DNA from: DASPLH01 sp035627675
Lineage (GTDB): Bacteria > Acidobacteriota > Terriglobia > Terriglobales > Acidobacteriaceae
Assembly (NCBI GenBank): GCA_035627675.1
Contig: DASPLH010000012.1
Location: 1 to 38,608 of the forward strand
Reading direction: 5' to 3'
DNA length: 38,608 nucleotides
A program made the position numbers and the translations under genes. Shown here in pieces: positions 30,381-38,608 of this stretch. A model generated the notes under the pieces. That model was not told where the DNA came from. It ran no database searches and saw nothing but the letters and a program-made list of their open reading frames with translations. Within the stretch, counting starts at the first letter, position 1. Each line of letters starts with the position of its first letter.

Positions 30381-30401
30381 CGAATTCAAGGAGCTTTTGC
30401 A

Positions 30402-32063
<1,662 letters not shown>

Positions 32064-32072
32064 TCGCGTAGT

Positions 32073-32160
32073 CCGCGGCGTCCGAGCCGCGGGCGATCAT
32101 CCTGCACCGCAGGTGCAGGATCTATGCATCACAAAGCCCCGAGCGCAAGCTCGGGGCTTT
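32073..32160 (+). terminator. Three hairpins after groEL, the last a strong terminator
   Basis: First CCGCGGC-GTCCGA-GCCGCGG (32073-32092), then ATCCTGCACC-GCA-GGTGCAGGAT (32099-32121), then AAAGCCCCGAGC-GCAA-GCTCGGGGCTTT (32133-32160) followed by CTTGTTT. The third is the likely Rho-independent end of the operon. Confidence 0.9.
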
Positions 32161-32186
32161 CTTGTTTATGCAATCTTTAGAGACGT

Positions 32187-32224
32187 CATCCTGAGCGAGA
32201 ACTCGCAACAGAACGCGACGCAGT
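32187..32224. repeat. Left 38-base direct repeat (CATCCTGAGCGAGAACTC...)
   Basis: It matches 32571-32608 at 37 of 38 positions. Both lie on the same strand and bracket the small membrane gene. The first half is the REP-like CATCCTGAGCGAG sequence seen between groES and groEL. Confidence 0.9.
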
Positions 32225-32271
32225 CGCGGATGCGAGTTCGAGTCGAAGGACCTTGCGGCCCTTCGCACTAC

Positions 32272-32556
32272 TCACAAGGTCACGTGTCCGAGTGCCCGCG
32301 CGAGAGCCGAGGCCATCCACAGACCCACGCCAACCCAACTCACCATGACAAACAGTTGGAAGAGTCGCAGTTTCCTACCCTGCACCTGTGCGTTTCTCTC
32401 GATCTGAGTGGAAACCACGCTCCCGAGCCACACCGCCACAGCCAGTACCGTCAGGGACAGCACCACGAGCGCGGGACTGGGATTACGACCTCCGAAAAGC
32501 ACCAGCCAACCACCCAGTGCGACTCCAGCAATTGCGATCAAGCGCGTTCGTGTCAT
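32272..32556 (-). CDS. Small hydrophobic membrane protein of unknown function
   Basis: The 94-residue product has three likely membrane segments (about 5-22, 28-48, 68-90) separated by a charged loop STQIERNAQVQGRKLRLFQ. ATG 32556 starts directly before the first segment; the ribosome site is weak. No family is recognised. Its position between two 38-base direct repeats, with no partner gene, makes an acquired or duplicated origin possible. It could still be a chance ORF, but the sharp hydrophobic pattern and clean charge placement favour a real gene. Confidence 0.55.
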   Translation of the reverse strand: MTRTRLIAIAGVALGGWLVLFGGRNPSPALVVLSLTVLAVAVWLGSVVSTQIERNAQVQGRKLRLFQLFVMVSWVGVGLWMASALARALGHVTL

Positions 32557-32570
32557 GTGAGAACCATACC

Positions 32571-32608
32571 CATCCTGAGCGAGAACTCGCAACAGAACCC
32601 GACGCAGT
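32571..32608. repeat. Right 38-base direct repeat
   Basis: Second copy of 32187-32224 with one mismatch. It is followed at 32613-32632 by a hairpin CGCGGGCG-TCCT-CGCCCGCG. The 541-base gap up to 33098 has no gene; it also holds a G-run GGGGGAGGGGGT at 32968-32979. Confidence 0.9.
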
Positions 32609-32990
32609 GTGGCGCGGGCGTCCTCGCCCGCGTGGAGTCGCCCAGAGTTGGCGCTGTTCCAACTATGGGGAGTACGCAAGACGCCTCTGTGCCTCTGTGG
32701 ATCGAAACACTCTCCAACCTGTCAAGCCCCCGCCGCACGTATGTCCCTGATTCCATTCGTAGATATCGATGAGCGCTTTCCCCTCGCAACCTGCCATACT
32801 GGATATAGAGCGAAAGCGATGCACAACGCCCGCGCGCAAGCGATCCATCGAGTGGCCGCCTAAGTACCAGCCCATCAAATATTTGCAGTTATATATTTGA
32901 GACCCAGAGACTTACGCCGGCGCCTTCACTGCAAGTAGTTGAAACGAAAGCATCGAAGTGGCAGACCGGGGGAGGGGGTAGCACTGTTCT

Positions 32991-33058
32991 GCGTGACTTC
33001 GTGACTCGTGACTTCGCGACTTCGCGACTCGTGACTTCTTGACTTCTTGACTTCGCGA
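32991..33058. repeat. Degenerate GTGACTTC/GCGACTTC array
   Basis: Eight or nine 7-8 base units (GTGACTTC, GTGACTC, GCGACTTC, TTGACTTC) end 40 bases before the YhhN-type gene. Confidence 0.85.
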
Positions 33059-33097
33059 TTTGCCGCGATCCATGTACATTACTGCCGCGAGAAACCA

Positions 33098-33796
33098 ATG
33101 ACACTTCGCCTCTATATCGCGAGCATCGCGTTAGCTTTCGGCTACGCCGCAGTCCGCGACTTCGCCGGAAACCCGATTGCGGTCGTCCTCAAGGTCGGCT
33201 CCATCGCCCTCCTGCTCGTCATTGCCATCAAATCCCGGGCCGACCGCAGACTGCGGGCCGCGCTCTCGGCCAGCATCGCGGGAGACTTCTTCCTCGGCAT
33301 CGACCAGCTTGGCCCGCTCGGACTCGACACGCTGTTTCAACTCGGACTCGCATCGTTTCTCGTCGCGCACCTGTTCCTAATTGCCCTGTTCCGCCGCGAA
33401 CGCTCCGCGCGGCCCGTCAGCATCGTCCGCAGAGCCTTTGCCGTGGCCATTGCCATCGTCCCCTTCCCGCTGCTGGCCGTGCTCTGGACCGCGCTTGGAC
33501 CTCTCCGCCTGCCGGTCGTCCTCTATGCCCTCGCGCTCTGCGCGATGGCCATCACCGCCCAGTGGAGCCGGTACGACCTTCGCGTCGCGCTCGGTGCCGT
33601 CTCGTTCGTCGCCTCGGACTCGATCCTGGCCTTCGAGCACTTCAAGGGCACGTTTGCCCACTCGGCGATGGCCGTCTGGGCCACCTATGTGCTCGCCCAG
33701 GCGCTGATCACCTCCGGAGTTGTAGCAGGGCAAAGCGCCTCCGCGAACGGCTCAATCGCCGGAACACCGCGCCAGACGAGCGTTTCCACCACCTAG
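33098..33796 (+). CDS. YhhN/TMEM86-family membrane protein, lysoplasmalogenase-like
   Basis: The 232-residue protein has about eight membrane segments and the two family signatures: SIAGDFFLGI near residue 60 (aspartate in a membrane helix) and GAVSFVASDSILAF near residue 167. TMEM86B hydrolyses lysoplasmalogen; for bacterial YhhN this activity is assumed by homology and the natural lipid is unknown. ATG 33098 with GAGAAA upstream and TACATT at 33075-33080 as a possible -10 box. The C-terminal 20 residues are hydrophilic. It runs in the same direction as the next gene, 67 bases away. Confidence 0.83.
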   Translation: MTLRLYIASIALAFGYAAVRDFAGNPIAVVLKVGSIALLLVIAIKSRADRRLRAALSASIAGDFFLGIDQLGPLGLDTLFQLGLASFLVAHLFLIALFRRERSARPVSIVRRAFAVAIAIVPFPLLAVLWTALGPLRLPVVLYALALCAMAITAQWSRYDLRVALGAVSFVASDSILAFEHFKGTFAHSAMAVWATYVLAQALITSGVVAGQSASANGSIAGTPRQTSVSTT

Positions 33797-33863
33797 GACG
33801 GCAACCCTTTCAGTCAGCTCCGGAATCCCAACTGGCACAAATTCACCAGGCCCCGAGGCTCCC

Positions 33864-35957
33864 GTGACCAGTACCCGCCTTAAGTACGCCGCTTGTGTGC
33901 CGCTCCTGCTGCTTCTTCCTGCGCTGGCTGCCGCACAGACATTTACGTCTGCCAATGTCTCGACCGGAGCTTCGCCCAGCAAGCTCGTGCGCGCCGACTT
34001 CAATAATGACGGCACTGCCGACCTGCTGACGGCGAACGGCAGCGGAAGCGTCACCGTGCTGCTGAGCAGAGGCGATGGCACGTTCCGGCGGCTCGACTAC
34101 ACCGTGGGATCGCAACTCGTCGATGTGATCACGACGGACTTCAACCGGGACGGCAAGGTGGACCTCGCCCTGCGCGACGATCTCGGCACCGAAGCATCGC
34201 CGAACATCGTCGTGAAGGTTGCGCTCGGCAATGGCGATGGCAGCTTCCAGGCGGCGAGGCAGGTCGATGCCGGCACGAATGCCGTTTCCATCGCCGCCGC
34301 TGACTTCAACGGCGACGGACGCACGGATCTCGCATCCGTGTGGGTCACCAGGGTTTCGACAGGCCCGTACACGCAAACCTCGACCAATCATCTCCGCTTC
34401 CTCTTCGGAGACGGCGCGGGCAGCTTCCCGACCCGCAGGACTTACGACAACGTTGGCCGTCAGTCCGAGGAAGGCGAGTCCTCGTACATCGCAACCCAGA
34501 TCGTCGCCGCGGACCTCAACTTCGACGGCCGCTCCGACATCGCGATGATCGAGTGCTGCGGCGGATTCGATGTCGAGATCGGCGACGTCTACATGATGCG
34601 CAATGACGGCTCGGGCAACTTCACCGGCGTGGACCTCGGCACAGTCTCCGTGCCGCAGTACCTCACGGCGTCCGACATGGATCAGAACGGCCCCGCCGAT
34701 CTCCTGATCAGCTACAGCGGTTGTCATACTCCGTGCCACGGCCTGACGATCTGGAACAATCCGGCGACGCCGTCATTCACCCGCTCCCGTGTTCCCGAGC
34801 CTGCCGCGCCTGCCGCTGACACCTACTTCTATTCCTCCGTCGCCGCCGACTTCGACAACGACGGACGCAAGGACGTCGCCTACTCGGCGCAGCAGGATCG
34901 GTACGATACTGGCGACTGGAGAGGAATCGCCGTCTCGCGCAGGTTGCCCGACGGCACCTTTGCCAACCCGGTCACGCTATCGCCCACGAACGGCGGCTTC
35001 GATTCGCTCGTCACCGGCGATTTCAACCGCGACGGGCGCATGGACATTGCCGGCCTCAATGCCCAGGGCTGGGTTACGGTCTACCGCAACACGACCTCCA
35101 CCGCGCAGGTCTGCTCGCAGCCAACGGGCGATCCGAGCCTGAATGTCTGCGCGCCCGCTGGCGGAAGCACGGTCGCAAGTCCCGTTCGCTTCCTCGCCAC
35201 GCCGACGTCGAGCACGCCGGTCTCCGGCATGAAGGTCTACGTGGACAGTGTCTCGCGGTTCACCACGGCAGACGATCGCATCAGCGCCCTGCTGAACCTC
35301 TCGGCCGGAACGCACAGGGTCGTCGTGAAGGGCTGGAACCTCGCTGGCCCGTTCAGCAAGAGCCTGTCAATCACCGTTGGAAGCACAGGCGGCTCGTGCA
35401 CGGCATCCACCGACCGCTCGGTCGTGATCTGTTCGCCTGCGAACGGCGCGACTATCTCGAGCCCCGTCCGCGTGCTGGCCGCCCTGCGCTCGAACTCCGG
35501 CATCAAGGCCGCGCAACTGTATATCGACGGCACTCTCAACTGGCAGGGCGGAGCTGGCACCACCGCGGTAGACCGCAGCGTGTCGCTCCCGGCAGGCACC
35601 CACCGCATCACAGTAAAGGGATGGGATGGCGCGGGTTCCTTCAGCAGTTCCATCTCCATCACCGTCTCTTCGACGGCGTCGTGCTCGGCCACGGCGAATC
35701 GCACGGTAACGATCTGCGCGCCCGCCGGCGGAGCGACGGTCGGCAGTCCTGTACGCGTGCTCGCCGGTCTGCGGTCGGACACCGGAGTCACCGCCGCGCA
35801 GATCTACCGCGACGGAACGCTGGTGTGGCAGGGACCTTCGGGAACAACGACGGTCGATCAATCCTTGTCAATGTCTGCCGGATCCCACAGGATCACCGTG
35901 AAGGGCTGGGACCGCGCGGGACCGTTCAGCAGCAGTAGCAGCTTCACGGTCCGATGA
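33864..35957 (+). CDS. Large secreted protein with FG-GAP/VCBS repeats and three Ig-like modules
   Basis: The 697-residue protein has a signal peptide (residues 1-24, ending ALAAAQ) and seven FG-GAP-type repeats spread over about 30-410, each with a calcium-loop motif: ADFNNDGTADLL, TDFNRDGKVDLAL, ADFNGDGRTDLA, ADLNFDGRSDIA, SDMDQNGPADLL, ADFDNDGRKDVA and GDFNRDGRMDIA. They should form a beta-propeller. Three Ig-like modules of about 85-95 residues follow, each opening with a cysteine pair and the phrase (I/V)C(S/A)PAxGxT(I/V)xSPVR. The last two are highly alike. It is extracellular or surface attached, but no anchor or sorting tail is seen. GTG start with GAGG upstream. The ligand is unknown. 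Confidence 0.92.
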   Translation: MTSTRLKYAACVPLLLLLPALAAAQTFTSANVSTGASPSKLVRADFNNDGTADLLTANGSGSVTVLLSRGDGTFRRLDYTVGSQLVDVITTDFNRDGKVDLALRDDLGTEASPNIVVKVALGNGDGSFQAARQVDAGTNAVSIAAADFNGDGRTDLASVWVTRVSTGPYTQTSTNHLRFLFGDGAGSFPTRRTYDNVGRQSEEGESSYIATQIVAADLNFDGRSDIAMIECCGGFDVEIGDVYMMRNDGSGNFTGVDLGTVSVPQYLTASDMDQNGPADLLISYSGCHTPCHGLTIWNNPATPSFTRSRVPEPAAPAADTYFYSSVAADFDNDGRKDVAYSAQQDRYDTGDWRGIAVSRRLPDGTFANPVTLSPTNGGFDSLVTGDFNRDGRMDIAGLNAQGWVTVYRNTTSTAQVCSQPTGDPSLNVCAPAGGSTVASPVRFLATPTSSTPVSGMKVYVDSVSRFTTADDRISALLNLSAGTHRVVVKGWNLAGPFSKSLSITVGSTGGSCTASTDRSVVICSPANGATISSPVRVLAALRSNSGIKAAQLYIDGTLNWQGGAGTTAVDRSVSLPAGTHRITVKGWDGAGSFSSSISITVSSTASCSATANRTVTICAPAGGATVGSPVRVLAGLRSDTGVTAAQIYRDGTLVWQGPSGTTTVDQSLSMSAGSHRITVKGWDRAGPFSSSSSFTVR

Positions 35958-35966
35958 GCACAAACG

Positions 35967-35992
35967 AAAAGCCCCGCCGCGAGCGGGGCTTT
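35967..35992. terminator. Bidirectional terminator
   Basis: AAAGCCCCGC and GCGGGGCTTT pair around CGCGA. A TTTTCGTTT tract follows on the minus strand and TTTGCTT on the plus strand. It serves the FG-GAP gene and the FKBP gene, which converge here. Confidence 0.9.
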
Positions 35993-36007
35993 GCTTCACA
36001 GCCGCAA

Positions 36008-36451
36008 CTAGTCGAGGCCGAGCAGTTCGACATCGAAGATCAGCGTTGCGCCCGGAGGGATCACTCCACCGGCTCCACGATCGCCGTAGCCGAGTTTCGC
36101 GGGGATACGCAGCTGACGCTTGCCGCCAACCTTCATTCCGGTCACGCCTTCATCCCAGCCCTTGATCACGCGGCCCGCGCCCAGCGGGAACACGAAGGGC
36201 TCGCCGCGATCGACCGAGCTATCGAACTTCTTGCCGTCCAGGAGCCATCCCGTGTAGTGGACCTTCACGCGCTGCACCGGCTTTGCCTCCGCGCCGGTGC
36301 CGACCTTGATGTCCCAATACTGGAGGCCCGACGGGGTCGTGACGCCGTTTCCTTCGACCTTCGTGGGCGCCGCTGTGTTCGGCTTGTCCTCCGAGAAGGC
36401 CAAGAGCGGGCACGCAAGCATCAGGGCTGCAATGGCGAATCGAGTAATCAC
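36008..36451 (-). CDS. Secreted FKBP-type peptidyl-prolyl isomerase
   Basis: The 147-residue protein has a signal peptide (residues 1-19, LMLACPLLAFS) and one FKBP domain (about 40-147): VKVHYTGWLLDGKKFDSSVDRG, then GRVIKGWDEGVTGMKVGGKR, IPAKLGYGDRGAGGVIPPGATLIFDVELL. It should catalyse cis-trans isomerisation of prolyl bonds in the periplasm. The start is GTG 36451, fixed by AAGGAG five bases upstream. The core residues for activity (aromatic pocket residues, Asp-Ser, Ile-Pro-Pro-loop) are present. It lies 52 bases downstream of carB on the same strand. Confidence 0.95.
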   Translation of the reverse strand: MITRFAIAALMLACPLLAFSEDKPNTAAPTKVEGNGVTTPSGLQYWDIKVGTGAEAKPVQRVKVHYTGWLLDGKKFDSSVDRGEPFVFPLGAGRVIKGWDEGVTGMKVGGKRQLRIPAKLGYGDRGAGGVIPPGATLIFDVELLGLD

Positions 36452-36503
36452 AATCGCTCCTTTTTCGTTGCCGCGACTGGCGCGGACTGAAACTCGTAAC
36501 AGT

Positions 36504-38608
36504 TTACTTCGCAGCAGTGGCGCGGCCGGCGTGCATCTCCTGGAGATTGCGAATGCTGACCTCTCCGCGCTGCAGTGCTGGGATGCCTTCGGCGGCGGCG
36601 CGGGCTGCCGACAGGGTGCTGAGGATCGGAATGCGCGCCATGATCGCCGCGCGACGGATCGCCTGCTCGTCGAACCACGGCTCGTAACCGTGTGGCGTGT
36701 TGAGGATCAGCTGGATGCGGTCGGCCTTGATCAGGTCGACGACGTTCGGGCGCCCCTCCATGACCTTGTACACGCGCTCCACATTCATGCCGGCGCGTTC
36801 CAGGACGGCTGCGGTTCCGTGGGTAGCCACCAGCTTGAAGCCCAGATCGACGAAGCGCCGAGCCACTTCGGCGACGTGCGGCTGGTCGCGATCGTTGACG
36901 CTGACGAACAGCGTGCCGCGCGAGGGCAACACTTGTCCGGCAGCGAGTTGCGCTTTCGCGAAGGCTTCGCCGAAATTGTCGGCTACGCCCATGACTTCGC
37001 CGGTCGAACGCATCTCCGGACCAAGCACGGCGTCCACGCCCTGGAACTTGACCCAGGGGAACACCGGCGACTTCACGTAATAGAAATCACCCGTGTCGAG
37101 GTCGCTGCGCTGCTTGACGTTGGCTGGCAACAGGTCGCGAAGCTTGCGCCCCGTCATGAGACGCGCCGCGATCTTCGCCATCGGCACCCCGGTAGCCTTG
37201 GACACGTAAGGCACAGTGCGCGATGCGCGGGGATTCACTTCGATGACGAAGACGTTTCCCTGCTGGACCGCGTACTGGATGTTCATCAGGCCGACGACCT
37301 TGAGCGCGCGCGCCAGGCGGAAGGTGTAGTCGCGGATCGTCTCCAGCACTTGCGGGGGGAGATCGACGGATGGCAATACGCAGGAGGAGTCGCCGGAGTG
37401 GATGCCGGCTTCTTCGATGTGCTGCATGATGCCGCCGATCACCACGTCTTCTCCGTCGCTCAGGGCGTCCACATCGACTTCGATCGCCTCTTCGAGGAAG
37501 TGGTCGATCAGGATCGGACGGTCCTGCGAGTATTCGACCGCCTGCTTCATGTATTCGCGCACGCCCTTGTCGTCGTAGGCGATGACCATGGCGCGCCCGC
37601 CGAGTACGTACGAAGGACGCACGAGCGCCGGATAGCCGATGCGGTTCGCAACGCCCAGCGCCTCTTCCACCGACGTTGCCGTGCCGCCGGGAGGCTGCGG
37701 GATGTCGAGCTGCTCGAGCAGCTTGCCGAAGCGCTTGCGGTCTTCCGCGAGGTCGATCGACTCGGGAGACGTTCCGATAATCGGCACGCCGGCCGCTTTC
37801 AACGGGATCGCAAGGTTCAGAGGAGTCTGTCCTCCGAACTGCACGATCATCCCGATCTCCGCCCCGCCCCTGGCCTCGTTCTCGTAAATGTGGAGCACGT
37901 CCTCGAGCGTGAGAGGCTCGAAGTACAAGCGATCGCTGGTGTCGTAGTCGGTGGAGACCGTTTCAGGGTTGCAGTTCACCATGATGGTCTCGTAACCGTC
38001 GTCGCGCAGCGCGAATGCCGCGTGGCAGCAGCAGTAGTCGAACTCGATTCCCTGCCCGATTCGGTTCGGACCCGAGCCGAGAATGATGACCTTCCTGCGA
38101 GCGGTCGGGTTCGACTCGTCCTCCTCTTCGTAGGTCGAGTACATGTAGGGAGTGAAGCTCTCGAACTCGGCAGCGCAGGTATCCACGCGCTTGAAGACCG
38201 GCACGACGCCATGCTGCTTGCGCAGTTCACGGACCTTGGCCACCGATGCGCCATCGGTGCCGAGATGCCAGACGCCTCCCAACCGCGCGTCGCTGAAGCC
38301 GAGGCGCTTGGCGTCGCGCAGAATCTCGGGCGTGACGTCTTCGAACTTCGTGTCCTCAAGAGCAAGCTGCGCGTCCGTGATCTCCTGCAACTGGTACAGG
38401 AACCATGGATCCATGCCCGTCAATCTTGCAACCTGCTGTACGGAGTGCCCGTTGCGGAGGGCGTAACGCAGGTACTGAAGGCGCTCGGGATGCGGAGTGA
38501 CCAGCCGCTTGGTGACGATGCGCGGCTCGATCTCGTCTTCGAGGCGCTTGCCGGTCTCGAGCGCGCGCACGCCCTTGAGCAGCGCTTCCTTGAACGTGCG
38601 CCCGATGG
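36504..38608 (-). CDS. carB: Carbamoyl-phosphate synthase large subunit, 3' part
   Basis: About 700 residues are visible; the gene continues past the right edge, which cuts off roughly the first 380 residues. The frame is open to the edge (IGRTFKEALLKGVRALETG). The allosteric oligomerisation domain, the second ATP-grasp domain (PNRIGQGIEFDYCCCHA, GGQTPLNLA, YPALVRPSYVLGGRAM, VIEVNPRASRTVPYVSKATG) and the C-terminal MGS-like allosteric domain (LFVSVNDRDQP, LVATHGTAAVLE, DLIKADRIQLILNTP) are all present. The enzyme makes carbamoyl phosphate for pyrimidines and arginine. It is followed by the FKBP gene after 52 bases. Confidence 0.98.
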   Translation of the reverse strand, partial: IGRTFKEALLKGVRALETGKRLEDEIEPRIVTKRLVTPHPERLQYLRYALRNGHSVQQVARLTGMDPWFLYQLQEITDAQLALEDTKFEDVTPEILRDAKRLGFSDARLGGVWHLGTDGASVAKVRELRKQHGVVPVFKRVDTCAAEFESFTPYMYSTYEEEDESNPTARRKVIILGSGPNRIGQGIEFDYCCCHAAFALRDDGYETIMVNCNPETVSTDYDTSDRLYFEPLTLEDVLHIYENEARGGAEIGMIVQFGGQTPLNLAIPLKAAGVPIIGTSPESIDLAEDRKRFGKLLEQLDIPQPPGGTATSVEEALGVANRIGYPALVRPSYVLGGRAMVIAYDDKGVREYMKQAVEYSQDRPILIDHFLEEAIEVDVDALSDGEDVVIGGIMQHIEEAGIHSGDSSCVLPSVDLPPQVLETIRDYTFRLARALKVVGLMNIQYAVQQGNVFVIEVNPRASRTVPYVSKATGVPMAKIAARLMTGRKLRDLLPANVKQRSDLDTGDFYYVKSPVFPWVKFQGVDAVLGPEMRSTGEVMGVADNFGEAFAKAQLAAGQVLPSRGTLFVSVNDRDQPHVAEVARRFVDLGFKLVATHGTAAVLERAGMNVERVYKVMEGRPNVVDLIKADRIQLILNTPHGYEPWFDEQAIRRAAIMARIPILSTLSAARAAAEGIPALQRGEVSIRNLQEMHAGRATAAK

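Overview
This is a GC-rich (roughly 60%) chromosomal segment with dense coding and no tRNA, rRNA, CRISPR array, prophage or insertion sequence that I can recognise. The mix of genes (NrfD with a ferredoxin-type partner, CHRD and YceI proteins, an FG-GAP/Ig-like secreted protein, a NADP malic enzyme fused to a phosphotransacetylase domain, many PAS kinases without partner regulators) and the style of the intergenic repeats suggest an acidobacterium of the Koribacter/Sulfotelmatobacter type. That assignment is inference from gene content, not from a marker gene.

Layout. 1-4.8 kb: the end of an iron-sulfur subunit gene and nrfD (membrane electron transfer), a purine permease of the NCS2 family, a membrane-anchored coiled-coil protein, and a secreted protein with a C-terminal sorting-like tail behind a possibly structured RNA leader. 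4.8-10.4 kb: an unknown soluble protein, YceI and CHRD secreted proteins, the tlyA-nadK pair, and typA. 10.4-14.2 kb: a three-part HAD/P-loop ATPase fusion facing a HerA-like (DUF853) ATPase, separated by a mosaic of repeats. 14.2-21.2 kb: malic enzyme, a PAS-rich histidine kinase, a cold-shock protein with a long leader, a Nudix hydrolase and a 59-residue zinc-ribbon protein. 21.2-25.0 kb: an 850-base gene-free repeat mosaic, then glutamine synthetase and the MgtE magnesium channel. 25.1-29.2 kb: a DUF763 protein, a shortened thiamine-diphosphate E1-alpha-like protein, a small secreted Cna-B/carboxypeptidase-regulatory-like protein and an M48 metalloprotease. 29.6-32.2 kb: groES-groEL behind a perfect CIRCE operator, unusually split by tandem repeat units. 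32.2-38.6 kb: a small membrane protein bracketed by direct repeats, a YhhN-type membrane protein, an FG-GAP/Ig-like secreted protein, an FKBP peptidyl-prolyl isomerase, and the 3' part of carB, which runs off the window.

Most genes are housekeeping. The unusual content is in the spaces between genes: several families of short hairpins and degenerate 7-9 base arrays recur across the window, some starting exactly at stop codons, one family sitting between groES and groEL. The most unusual proteins are the HAD-ATPase fusion (10677-12404), the reduced E1-alpha-like protein (26663-27391), and the 193-residue secreted protein with an LPxTG-like tail (4147-4728). I see no obvious multi-gene defence or mobile system.
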